A stretch of 64,000 bases of DNA from Acidobacteriota bacterium (GTDB lineage: Bacteria; Acidobacteriota; Vicinamibacteria; Vicinamibacterales; CAVVIG01). Positions 20,201 to 27,330 of this stretch are shown here, piece by piece. Made by a program: the position numbers and the translations under genes. The stretch covers positions 1 through 64,000 of the forward strand of contig JAOBWF010000085.1 in NCBI GenBank assembly GCA_025463215.1, in the 5' to 3' direction. Every line of letters begins with the position of its first letter. Within the stretch, counting starts at the first letter, position 1. Below the pieces are notes generated by a model that saw only the letters and a program-made list of their open reading frames with translations, made no database searches and was not told the DNA's origin.

Positions 20201-23200
20201 CTCGGTCAAGATCCCGACCTTCAGCGTCACGGTGTCGAACCCGGTCACCGGAACGGTGCTGCGCACCTTTGTCGTCCGGGCGCCGGGCGCGGGGGACGAG
20301 CTCAACCTCGGCACCATCACCGACGACGTGCAGGCGCCGTACATCACCGCCAGCCCGTCGCGTCCGCAGAGCTTCGACCCGGCCGCGCCGCTCGCATTCA
20401 CGTTCTCGGAGTCGATGGACGCGGCGAGCGTGCAGTTGAACATGACCGTGCAGCAGGTGGGCGGCGCCATGGTCGCCGGCCACTGGCGCATGTCGGACGG
20501 CGATCGGGTCGCGACGTTCAAGCCGGACGAGCCGCTGCGCATCGGCGAGTCGTATACGGTGACGTTCAACGGGCCGGCGTCCGGCAGCGGCGCCGCGCTC
20601 ACGTCCAATCCGGGCTGGATCACCGATCGCGCCGGCAACCCGCTGTCGAAATACACGCTGACGTTCAAGACGTTTCTGCCGCGGATCATCACGCACTTCC
20701 GCATCGACAACGACGATCCGGCCTACGCGGCCGCCGCCAGCAAGCCGGACATGCCGTTCCGCGACGCCGCCATTCGGCGCAAACGGCAGCCGAACGGCAC
20801 GCTGTCCACGTCGCTGGTCGCCGTCACCGGTTCGGCGCACGGCTCCAAGCTGGTGATGATCGATGCGTCGGACCCGGCGGCGATGTTCGTGACCGGCCGC
20901 ACGCCCGGCGGCAACTTCAAGCAGCAGGTCACCCTGGTGCCCGGCATCGGCACCGGCGGCATCCAGCCGCTGACGCTGAAAGCGCCGTTCCACTGCGGCA
21001 ACGGCCCGCAGTCGAGCACCTTCACCGGCGACCTCGCCGTGACGACGTCGTTCAATTCGTTCTTCAGCTACATCTCGTTCTTCGACGTCACGCGGCCGGA
21101 CGATCCGTGCCTCCTCAGCGACAAGCTGTTGAGCGCCACGCCGGATTTCATCTCCGACTTCTCGCGACGCGGCACCGTCAGGGCCGCGGGCTATGCGCGG
21201 GCCGTCGGCGTCATTCCCACCGCCACCGGATTCGAGGCCTACGTCAGCGTCGGCGAAGTCGGTGCGATGGCGGTCGACGCGGGCAAGAACATCCCTGAAG
21301 TGCTGCCGGACTCGCGGCAGCTGGAAGGGCTCCACTCGGGCGATTATCGCGACCTCGCGGTGTTCAACGATCGGATGCTCGCGGCCGACCAGGGCGGCAA
21401 CCGGCTCGACCTGCTCGACGCCAACCTGACGCTGCTGTCGTCGCTCGACGTCGCCGGCGGACCGCGACGCGTCACCGTCGCCGAAGGGTTCGCCGTCGAC
21501 GAGAACGGCGACGGCTCGATCGCCGCCGACGAGATCAAGGATATCGCCGTCGTCGGCGAGGACGATCCCGGCCTCCTCGCGTCGCACGTGGAGATCGTCG
21601 ATATCACCAACGTCGAGTCGCTCCATTCGATCGGTTCGGTCGCCGTCGACGGCGTGGTCCGGGACATCGAGGTCGACGCCGACCGTCACCGCGCCTTCGT
21701 CGCCACCTACACCAATGCCGGCGGCAAGCTGTACGTCCTCGACCTCGGGCATCTCGCGCAGCCTGCGGTTCAGTGGTCGATCGCGCTGACTTCGCCGGCC
21801 TACAACCTCACGCTCGACAAGGAACGCGGTCTGCTCTACGTCGCGACAGACGACGGCATCGACGCGTGGTCGGTGTACGACAACTGCTGCGATCTGGCGA
21901 TCGACTTCGTGCCGAAGCCCTCTCCCGATCCCACCGGCGATCGCGACACGCTGGTGGTCCGCGAGAAGGCCGCCCTCCAGCAGGGGATTGCCGCCGGCCT
22001 GGTCGCCGCCGCCGCGTGTCCGGGCGGCGTCTCCGGCGTGATGATGCTGGAGCAGGGAAGCGGCGCCTGTCTGTGGGATCCGGCCGGCCCCGCCGCCGGC
22101 TGCGGCAAGAATCCGAACTATCAGCCCGGGCTGAGCGACCACGACTTCGAGGTGTTCCTGACCGGCGGTGTGAACAGCTGCATCACCGGCAAGTTGACCG
22201 AACAGTTCGTCGACGCCTCCGGCGGGCGCAAGCTGATTCTGCTGCCCGACGGCTCGAAGATGAAGTTCGAGGACATCAGCTTCTTCCCGGTGTCGCAGGC
22301 GGCGTTCGTCAGCGGCGAGCTCGACCTCGATCTGCCGCCAAATTCCGGCGGTGACGACACCTACGGCGACCACGGCCTCGGTCGTCAGCAGCTGCTGCTG
22401 AAATGGCTGCTCGAGGGCGAGTGGGTGTCGGTGATCCCGTACAACCTCGGCGGCGCCGACCTGAACAGCATCCTCAAGAAGGTGAAGGTGCCGGCGCTCG
22501 AAGGCTATGAGTGGTCGAAGCTTCAGGAGTACGCCTTCGTCAAGTCCACCGCGCTCGTCCGCATCAAAGGCGCCGCCGATCCCGCGACCGCGCTGCACAA
22601 GCTGTTCATCAAGCAGCTGCACGGGGCCGGCAAAGCGGGCATCCGCGCGGCCCTGGCGCGAATGGTTGCCGACGATGCGGCACGGACGCGGATCCTCACC
22701 GACCTCGATCGCGGCCGATACCGCACCGACGGCTGCATCGCCGTCGACCCGCTGAACCAGGATCCCTCGGCGTGGCGCACGGTTCCGTGCAGTTCCTTCG
22801 AGGAATGGGTCGCCTCGGCCGCCGCCCTCACGCTGCGCGGCACCAGGCTGCCGCTGTTCACCGTGGCCGACGTGCAGAAGATTCATCGCTTCTATCGCGT
22901 CAAGGCGGACCGCGAGCACATCGTCGACGAAGTCAAGGCCGACGCCTTCGTCAAGGGCGTGTGGGATTTCATCACCGATGCCGAGATCCGGACGAAGGCG
23001 GCGTTCGTCGACGCGACCACCGGGCCGCACCCGGATCCGCGAGCGGCGGTGCGCCTTGGCAACATCACGACGGTCACCAGCCATACCGCGACCGAACGGG
23101 GCGCGACCCGTCTGCAGCTGGTGCCGCACGTCTCGAACCGCGGCTTCGTCACCGCGCAGGCGGTCGAAGTAACGATGTGGACCGGCGTGACCGCCGCCGG

Positions 23201-26200
23201 CACAGGCACGCGAGGCACCCCGGTACGGGACACGCTGATGGGAGGCGACGACCACTGGTTCGACTACGTCCGCACGCCCGCCGGTGAGATTGCCCCGGGT
23301 CCGGGCGGGAAGCCGCAGCCGCGCTTCGAGCTCACCGTCGACACCTTCGTCGCCGCCGCTCCTCAGGGGGTCGCCTTTACCGTCGATCTCGAAGAGCGCA
23401 AGGTCAAGGAAGCGTTCCGGCAGAACAACTTCAACGGGTTCTACTACTACCTGCTGCCGGCGACGCCGCCGTCCGCCTTCGTGCCGCCGGCGCCGGTGCC
23501 TGCCGACAAGCTCGATCCCGACGCCGAGTGCGACGAAGCGCCGCTGGTGCAGATCTCGCAGGGCATCCTGGTGAACGGCGTCGAGCAGAGAGACCTGGTC
23601 ACCGTCGGCTTCGGCGCGCACCTGATGATCCGCATCACGGTGCGCAACCTGACTGCCAAGGCGCAGTCCGGCATTACCGTCTGTTCCAGTTTCAGTCCGG
23701 ACTGCTATCCGTTTCCCGATCTGGCCCCGGGTGCGGAAGCGCACAAGGACGTGCCGTACACGGTGCCGAGCGGCCAGACGGTGGTGCTCGACGGCGTCGC
23801 CACCGTGCGTTCCGATTCGCTCGGCATCGTCAGCGGGCCGACGACCAGGATCGTGTCGGTGCCGTCGCTCTACGCCGTCGTGGCGGCCGATGCATCGGTG
23901 CACCCGACCTGCCTGCCCGCCGATGCCGGGTGCAACAACCCCTCGCAGATCATGCAGGGCGGCCGCGCGCTGCGCTACTTCCGCGTCATCGATACGACGA
24001 CGCTCGACAAAGTGCCTGGTGCGGTGGTGACGACGAAATTCGAGGGGCCCGGGCTGGCGACGCCGCGCGTCGACACGTTCATTACCGACGCCGACGGCAT
24101 CGTCGGCACGGCCACCGAGCCGGGCATGCCGATGCTGTACACCGCGCAGATGGACGGCACCTATACGGTGACCGCCGCGTCGGTCAACGGATCGCCGATG
24201 ACCGCGCCGGATCTGCGGCCGCTGTACGTCATCGCCACCAAGCCGCTGGAGTACACCGAAGGATTGAAAACCGGCGTCAGCATGAAAATCGGCGGCAAGG
24301 TGCTCGGCGGCGCCGGCACGCTCGGCGCGGGCGGTGGACTCAGCTTCGGGCTGAGCGTGACGAAGAAGACGACGCCGATCTTCACGGGCCTGACGATCGG
24401 GCGCAGCCTGAGCGCGAAGGCGAGCCTCGCGTTCGAACCCGACGTCGCCAAGTTCAACGTCAGCGCCGGGTTCAGCTTCAAGGCGCAAGGACCGAGTGCC
24501 AGCGCGTCGATCGGCGTCGGCGTGCAGATCGGCGACAAGTACAAGTTCCCGACGTTTCCGCTGCCGGCGGAGGATCGGCTGCGGCTGGCCGGCCTCGCGA
24601 TCGAAACGGTCACCGCCGAGACATCGATCGGGCTGCCCGGCGGCCCGATCTTCGCGCACATCCTCGGCGCGCTGAACAACAAGGTGACCGACTTCCGCGC
24701 CCGGAAGACGTCCGACTCGGCGACCTTGTCGATCACCGGCGCCGTCGGGCTGACCGCGTTCAGGCTGAACGGCGGCTTCGGCAGCAGCGGCACCGCCCTG
24801 ACTGACTACACGCAGGAGTACCGCGCCAGCTTCGGTCTCGAGGGGGCAGGCAGCGTCACCGGTACGATCGGCGCCGAGCGCCTGGTCCAGGCGAACCAGC
24901 TGGTCGCCAGCGCCGGCATCAGCGGCGACATCTCGGCCTCCGCCGGATTGACCCTCGGCCGGACGCGCGAATCGAACAACGCGACCAGCACCGGCAACTT
25001 CGGCGAGATCGAGTTCGTGAAGAAAGAGGTCGAGGGGATGCTCGGCTTCTCGGCCGGCATCTCGGGCGGCCTCGATTACAGCGTCACGCTCGACGCGGCG
25101 CACTCCTACAATCCGGTCAAGCTCGAGATCGCCTTCTCCGGCAAGAAGAATTTCGGCTGGAACTACTCCGGCCCGGGCATGTTCGGGACCAACCTCGCCA
25201 ACGGCGATCAGTTTACCCGCACGTATACGGTCACCGATCCCGACACCATCCTGCCGATGCTGTCGACGACCGCCAACATCGCGATGCTGCTGCCGCAGGG
25301 ATTCAGCGGCGTCGTCCTGGATTCGACCGGCAGCTTCGGCATGTCGCCGACCAACATGTACGACCAGCTGGTCGATCTGATCGCGCTGCTCGGCCGCAAC
25401 TCGGCCTTCACCGACTCGATTGAGAAGGGCAATGGGATCGCGCTGCCGCTCGGCTTCGACGTCTCGCTGCTTGGCGAAGGCGCGAAAGCGGGCATAGAGC
25501 TGAACGCCGATCATTCGCTCGGCTTCACGCTGGCGTCCGGCGTCCTGCGCAACAACAAGCACTACAAGCTGGAGGACTACCCGAACAACCTGCTGTCCCT
25601 CAGCAGCGCGTCGAGCGTGTTGTCGCTTTATTACGATGCGCTGAGCAGCACGAGCGAGACCAGCGACACGTTCCGCGGCGTGGTGAAGACGCCGCCCGGC
25701 ACCGGTACGCCGGGGTCGATCAAGAGCAACGGGTCGGCCGAGATCCAGCCAGCCAGCGAAAGCGATTATGCCGCCGTCACCGGGCTGCTGTCGTTCGACT
25801 TCTCCGCGGTCCCTGGCCCGGTGCGGACGCTGCCGTACCGTCCGGCCAGCGTCTTCGGGCCTGCGGACAAGCCACACTACGGCCTTGGCGGCTTCCACCA
25901 GTTCGTGCCGTTCGATCAGACGCTCGGCGCGCCGGCGAAATTGATTCTCGACTATCACGACGAAGAGCTGATCCCCGGCATCGACAAGCGGACGATCGCG
26001 CTCTACCAGTGGAACAAGGATCGCAGCGACTGGGATTCGGTCCCGGCCACCATCGACACGGCGACCAATACCGTGCGGACCACAATCACCAAACTCGGGC
26101 TGTTCACGCTCGGGCCGGCGATGCCGGCCGGCGAGATCACCTGGTCGGTCGAGTCGACCGGCGCCGTCGACCCGAACGCGCCGCAAGCGATGCGGCACGT

Positions 26201-26498
26201 GGTCTTCGTCAGCAATCCGATGTCGATGAACAACGGCTCGCCGGTTCCCGCCGGCACCGTCTATCACGTCATCAGCACGTCGGCCGCGGCCTCGCTCGAC
26301 AGCTACGCGGTGATCGGCACGGTGACCACGCCGGACGCGAGACCGGATCTCGAGGGCGCGCAGATCACGGTGGGCGCCGACGGGCTCCTGCGGGTCGCCG
26401 TCGACTACCCCGCCGCGGTCGGCAACATTCAGCTGATCACGTTCTCCGACGTCGGCACGGCCTTCGGTTCGCCGGTGCTGGCGGTGGCGCCGCAATGA
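11241..26498 (+). CDS. Giant secreted multidomain Ig/PKD protein (5085 aa)
   Basis: The ATG at 11241 is preferred over the GTG at 11208 because it opens a good signal peptide (arginine-rich start, then LLGIVATLFLLAG). Modules in order: an N-terminal beta domain split by a charged insert (nt 11517-11710); ten Ig-like repeats with one Cys pair each (11829-14075); one more Ig-like unit; five PKD domains (14344-15640); three Big-type Ig domains (15660-16500); a carboxypeptidase-regulatory-like unit (about 16510); SbsA-type Big_5 domains near 18250 and 20335; a beta-propeller/LVIVD-like part (20690-21880); a CARDB-like part (23030-23870); a Gly/Ser-rich alternating strand region (24260-25180); and a beta C-terminus. 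No LPXTG, PEP-CTERM or autotransporter signal is visible. It is probably a surface or matrix protein. Its stop overlaps the next start (ATGA). Confidence 0.9.
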   Translation: MHGRPHRRYRPFGLLGIVATLFLLAGPMPRAGTVTLFGPRTLTRTTGAPNVFTFNFVTGAAAAPYVLHIDNHGVTSGVVTLNGVQILGPNDFKASGRDDWMKDRDWDDDDWYRDGSSGQDRGDKDRKAGDSKDRRDGADNDRKDRDDEWRGDHDWKAVIERTVSLRPTGGNVLRIELRSKPGTHLSVRIDGTAAVTDTTPPVITAVVSPAPNSAAWNRTDVQVSFVCSDTGSGIATCPAVQTLSTAGANQIVRGTATDKAGNTAVATATVSIDTTPPTITAAVSPAPNASGWIGSDATITFTCQDALSGIASCPPPIAVTVDGAQTFTGTARDRAGNDATAAITVTIVKTGPSIVAAAAPPPNANGWNRTPVIVTFICSSAAGTEALACPAPVSVTAEGANQVITRSVVDAAGRKADASVTLNIDTTAPAITAAVSPPPNAGGFVDSDATVTFTCTDAGSGIAACPEPITITTEGPQTLTRAAIDRAGNEATATVTLQVVKTRPSITATTAPAANANGWNRTAVVVSFACSGSLACPSPVTVTTEGANQVITRSVVDAAGHTAAATATLNIDTTAPALTAAVSPPPNAGGFVDSDATVTFTCTDAGSGIAACPEPITITTEGPQTLTRAAVDRAGNEATTTVTLQVVKTRPSITATITPAANANGWNQTAVVVSFVCSGSLACPSPVTVTTEGADQAITRSVVDTAGHTAAATVTLNIDTTRPTIAAAVSPTPRPDGTVDGGATVTFTCSDALSGIASCPPPVTIAAAGPSTVARTAVDRAGNEATATVSVTVNTASAAPTISATVTPPANADGWHRGDVVVTFVCAGGSGALSCPAPVTVTTEGANQVIARSVTDAAGHSASAAVTLNIDRSAPVVTATASPAANAAGWHRGNVVVSFACRDALSGVASCPAPITDSSETGGQITGTVTDRAGNTATAALLVKIDRAPPTIVITTPADGASVETSSTVVSGTIVDSLSGIASAACGDASATVTAGGAFTCPAVLIDGQNALAVSAIDAAGNVATSQLSVTLTVNHPPVADAGAGYSGAVGAPLSFSGAGSADPDHDSLSYAWSFGDGATGSGVTVTHTYSRVGAYDVTLTVTDAKGLSRTATTSASIVQPNRAPVATANGPYTGITGTPLTFSGSAIDPDNDPLTYVWSFADGGTAFGSTVSHTYTAAGASTATLTASDGQLSGTATASVQVSLANRPPTVTAGGPYTGVSGAAVAFAATGSDPDGDALTYRWDFGDGTSAAGRTATHTFAQPGTFETVATVNDGRGGSTSVAAAVTIAQANRAPHAAAGGPYAGQARSRLLFTAASSSDADGDTLTYAWTFGDGSTGTGVAPNHGYAAAGVYTASVTVADGRGGHDSASTEVTVVAPPAVENGPPIARPGGPYSSAAAVVVALNGSASSDPDGDPLSYVWTFGDGSSGTGPSPAHVYANAGTFTIALAVSDGHSHTVVAETSATVSAATDRAPPSVSLSAPARVLPGTEVLVTATATDNVGVESVTIEVDGGSPGAITTPPYQRLVVIPAVAAPGATIRVRATAVDAGGNRGTADATITIDAAPDGEKPVVTLNAPAEATPGSQIHLTATAADNVGIASVDFSADGAPIATVPAAPYESTYSVPATATPGAQLTFTARASDFTGNDATATATVAVVQTADTTPPVVTVSAPAVVAPGAGLNITADAFDSGGIASVEFYVDGVRIATVAQPPYRAAFAVPPTAVPGSILRVEARVSDFANLEGRAAAQTIVGAAAGALVIGEVFDDSTGLLLAGAAITLSGADSSGVAYTESATTDARGRFMLRAAGGHGIVSVTRNGMTQVDRAVDLQNGAVVELLDSRLTPLATPMTLSGVLGGAATSGAASISVPAGAAPGAVTLTLTPVSAQGLQGPLPLGWAPLAALDIAPHAMALHGAIVSVPNARHAAAGTPFVLAQWDAAAAVWRAVGDASVSADERTVQGTIELTGALAILVADTLPSAPIHPNSGDLLAGVAAASIAADALSLVTPTPKVIFYSPGVKSDVVAASTAAAPLPSGTVVWSRITESYRFVAGGETHPEPYTADLVFYQRPLDATSQSASYVVSPSLVFDPLTLADGVIKVELFARPDVATPIAAIGPDGGLLTAATGESIQVPSGAAAGAVPVQIAGLEVDELGMPVPDGLEWLGGMRLTFTGALAQPAIVSVPVPPLLGDATGILLVRLQELQERTRLVLVGGAHIVGNRIVSTVSLEGASQQFEGVRTAGRYAFVHTTALVGFAAGLVTGVDDLPFVGALVTTPTLPIVSQSRGAAGYIAAAAVGSAVLTATDLARADASTGALTLARQDEVRALDLHLVAQPPRVTSILPSNASTNVSPTTAVVITFSEAIDPESVSGARAANIVLAGADGAVVPATLALSSGNSVATLRPIATLEANTAYTASVTAGVKDLSGYALAPPASAAFTTLDTVPPLPPAAGAVTADIPVNGATTVRASQGTAGAHDHVTLVNLTTGQISPVIVLGNGAFTTTIAASAKDKLRLRIVDDAGNETAVDLARFSRINADGSVSAAVGTEGGHVSGPGGTAVDISPGTFPDGAIVTINPVTEAEFPVQLTAAQKAFLSYAGGVRVDFGGVTPAKYVNVSIPAGPDDHPGEQWVVSAATEVNGRMVLNVVDTAKLIAGRIQTSSPPCPGVTGSAVYGIHKSKRAFGLNYGQMYASGWGGLQVDTQVTDESIFFIDLPFLSYTPSLPTPMCLPTLSGNVSVGANRQRVTIPAAALAPADREVVITSEDGNGLPTASHFPKNSVYYTFEVPGKDTDSVSVFVTDSTTPLGSPTPVPNVRVSRATATSVLVAFSPDVLKSPGVTQVTIHNARTGIDTAFLQAQVNYVVSVPGPAGSVSAVRVIDVDGAVRQIANFTVSSPSGPERLMVKAVAGTIDPTWAQLDDLPPADVPFGARGVVDVVITVARPGLGQHDIHVPADARVDGGFNIGVDALLTDTFSVKQVYANHDGTNTSVDSVKIPTFSVTVSNPVTGTVLRTFVVRAPGAGDELNLGTITDDVQAPYITASPSRPQSFDPAAPLAFTFSESMDAASVQLNMTVQQVGGAMVAGHWRMSDGDRVATFKPDEPLRIGESYTVTFNGPASGSGAALTSNPGWITDRAGNPLSKYTLTFKTFLPRIITHFRIDNDDPAYAAAASKPDMPFRDAAIRRKRQPNGTLSTSLVAVTGSAHGSKLVMIDASDPAAMFVTGRTPGGNFKQQVTLVPGIGTGGIQPLTLKAPFHCGNGPQSSTFTGDLAVTTSFNSFFSYISFFDVTRPDDPCLLSDKLLSATPDFISDFSRRGTVRAAGYARAVGVIPTATGFEAYVSVGEVGAMAVDAGKNIPEVLPDSRQLEGLHSGDYRDLAVFNDRMLAADQGGNRLDLLDANLTLLSSLDVAGGPRRVTVAEGFAVDENGDGSIAADEIKDIAVVGEDDPGLLASHVEIVDITNVESLHSIGSVAVDGVVRDIEVDADRHRAFVATYTNAGGKLYVLDLGHLAQPAVQWSIALTSPAYNLTLDKERGLLYVATDDGIDAWSVYDNCCDLAIDFVPKPSPDPTGDRDTLVVREKAALQQGIAAGLVAAAACPGGVSGVMMLEQGSGACLWDPAGPAAGCGKNPNYQPGLSDHDFEVFLTGGVNSCITGKLTEQFVDASGGRKLILLPDGSKMKFEDISFFPVSQAAFVSGELDLDLPPNSGGDDTYGDHGLGRQQLLLKWLLEGEWVSVIPYNLGGADLNSILKKVKVPALEGYEWSKLQEYAFVKSTALVRIKGAADPATALHKLFIKQLHGAGKAGIRAALARMVADDAARTRILTDLDRGRYRTDGCIAVDPLNQDPSAWRTVPCSSFEEWVASAAALTLRGTRLPLFTVADVQKIHRFYRVKADREHIVDEVKADAFVKGVWDFITDAEIRTKAAFVDATTGPHPDPRAAVRLGNITTVTSHTATERGATRLQLVPHVSNRGFVTAQAVEVTMWTGVTAAGTGTRGTPVRDTLMGGDDHWFDYVRTPAGEIAPGPGGKPQPRFELTVDTFVAAAPQGVAFTVDLEERKVKEAFRQNNFNGFYYYLLPATPPSAFVPPAPVPADKLDPDAECDEAPLVQISQGILVNGVEQRDLVTVGFGAHLMIRITVRNLTAKAQSGITVCSSFSPDCYPFPDLAPGAEAHKDVPYTVPSGQTVVLDGVATVRSDSLGIVSGPTTRIVSVPSLYAVVAADASVHPTCLPADAGCNNPSQIMQGGRALRYFRVIDTTTLDKVPGAVVTTKFEGPGLATPRVDTFITDADGIVGTATEPGMPMLYTAQMDGTYTVTAASVNGSPMTAPDLRPLYVIATKPLEYTEGLKTGVSMKIGGKVLGGAGTLGAGGGLSFGLSVTKKTTPIFTGLTIGRSLSAKASLAFEPDVAKFNVSAGFSFKAQGPSASASIGVGVQIGDKYKFPTFPLPAEDRLRLAGLAIETVTAETSIGLPGGPIFAHILGALNNKVTDFRARKTSDSATLSITGAVGLTAFRLNGGFGSSGTALTDYTQEYRASFGLEGAGSVTGTIGAERLVQANQLVASAGISGDISASAGLTLGRTRESNNATSTGNFGEIEFVKKEVEGMLGFSAGISGGLDYSVTLDAAHSYNPVKLEIAFSGKKNFGWNYSGPGMFGTNLANGDQFTRTYTVTDPDTILPMLSTTANIAMLLPQGFSGVVLDSTGSFGMSPTNMYDQLVDLIALLGRNSAFTDSIEKGNGIALPLGFDVSLLGEGAKAGIELNADHSLGFTLASGVLRNNKHYKLEDYPNNLLSLSSASSVLSLYYDALSSTSETSDTFRGVVKTPPGTGTPGSIKSNGSAEIQPASESDYAAVTGLLSFDFSAVPGPVRTLPYRPASVFGPADKPHYGLGGFHQFVPFDQTLGAPAKLILDYHDEELIPGIDKRTIALYQWNKDRSDWDSVPATIDTATNTVRTTITKLGLFTLGPAMPAGEITWSVESTGAVDPNAPQAMRHVVFVSNPMSMNNGSPVPAGTVYHVISTSAAASLDSYAVIGTVTTPDARPDLEGAQITVGADGLLRVAVDYPAAVGNIQLITFSDVGTAFGSPVLAVAPQ
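11829..14075 (+). repeat. Ten-copy Ig-like repeat array with paired cysteines
   Basis: Ten consecutive units of about 71-77 residues follow the pattern (D/K)TxPxIxAxxxPxxNxxGW...VxFxC...CPxPxxV...EGxxQ...DxAGxxAxAxVxxxI. Each has two cysteines roughly 6-13 residues apart, suited to a loop disulfide. Two subtypes alternate in the middle of the array (GGFVDSD type and NGWNRT type), showing growth by duplication of pairs. Confidence 0.9.
12513..13394 (+). repeat. Tandem duplication, two 441-bp units
   Basis: The unit at 12513-12953 and the unit at 12954-13394 encode the same pair of Ig repeats (147 residues each) and are nearly identical in DNA, for example the run GACGCAGGATCCGGAATCGC at the same offset. 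The high identity at third positions points to a recent duplication within the giant gene. Confidence 0.88.
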
Positions 26499-27325
26499 CG
26501 CGGACGATCGCCGCGCTGATCGTCTGCTGCTGGGCGTCCGCGGCCGCGGCCGGCCAGGCGCGTGGCGCCGACGCGGTGGCGCGCGTCGGCGATCGGACGG
26601 TGACCGTCGATGAGCTGCGGGATGTGATCATCGACCAGCGCCGCACCGGCGAGATGCCGAAGGTGGTCGAAGCGTTGACCCCGGAAGGGCAGCGCCGGAT
26701 CCTCCAGCAGATGATTGACACCCATCTGCTCGCTTTCGGCGCGCGCGACGCCCGGCTGGATCGCGACCCCGCCGTCCAGCGCGCGATCGCACGCGCGGTC
26801 GACCTCGTGCTCGCCGATCAACTCGCGCGCCGCGAAGCGGCGGCGCTCGATGACCGCGCGCTGCGCGATTATTACGACAGCCACGAAGCGCAGTTCCGCA
26901 TCGGCGAGCGCGTGCACGTCCGGCACATCGTTGTCGCCAGCGAAGCGGAGGCACGGCAGGCGCGCGACCTGCTCGACGCCGGCGGCGACTTCGCCGCCCT
27001 GGCCGCCGAGCGCAATGTCGACGCGTCGCGACGCGCGAGCGGCGATCTGGGCTGGGTCAAGCGCGGCGTGATGGTCAGGGCGTTCGAAGACGCGGCGTTC
27101 GCGCTCACCGCCGGCGAGACCAGCGCCATCGTCAAGACGTCGTTCGGCTTTCACCTGCTGCGCGCCGAAGCGATCGATCCCGGCACGCTGCCGCCGCTGG
27201 ATGCGGTTCGCGAACAGGTGCGGGAACGCGCTCTCGCCGAACGGATGGCGGCGCTGAAGCGTTTGCTCGCCGCGACGCACACCGTCACCGTGGACGAAAC
27301 GGCGCTGAAGGGGGCAGGACGGTAG
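26495..27325 (+). CDS. Parvulin-type peptidyl-prolyl isomerase (SurA/PrsA-like), secreted
   Basis: A 276-residue protein with a signal peptide (MTRTIAALIVCCWASAAAA). An N-terminal SurA-type helical region follows (VARVGDRTVTVDELRDVI... LQQMIDTHLLAFGARDARLD). A single parvulin domain runs from about residue 130 to 225, with the family signatures VRHIVVASEAEARQARDLL, DFAALAAERN, SGDLGWVKRG and KTSFGFHLLRAE. It should catalyse prolyl isomerisation and chaperone exported proteins. Its ATG overlaps the stop of the first giant gene as ATGA, and its stop is 5 bases before the second giant gene, which strongly suggests co-translation with both giants. A dedicated folding role is inferred from this position; the giants are rich in prolines. 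Confidence 0.92.
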   Translation: MTRTIAALIVCCWASAAAAGQARGADAVARVGDRTVTVDELRDVIIDQRRTGEMPKVVEALTPEGQRRILQQMIDTHLLAFGARDARLDRDPAVQRAIARAVDLVLADQLARREAAALDDRALRDYYDSHEAQFRIGERVHVRHIVVASEAEARQARDLLDAGGDFAALAAERNVDASRRASGDLGWVKRGVMVRAFEDAAFALTAGETSAIVKTSFGFHLLRAEAIDPGTLPPLDAVREQVRERALAERMAALKRLLAATHTVTVDETALKGAGR

Positions 27326-27330
27326 TCGCC

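Noticed and set aside
19215-26495. An open frame of about 2426 codons on the minus strand opposite the first giant gene
   Set aside because: Its translation is Arg/Asp/Gly/Val-rich without domains, signal peptide or ribosome site. It mirrors codon-position bias in the real plus-strand gene, which has clear repeats and domains.
11241-26498. Giant 1 as an RHS or Tc-type toxin
   Set aside because: No YD-repeats, no conserved RHS core and no C-terminal toxin domain were seen; Ig, PKD and propeller modules fit a structural surface protein better.
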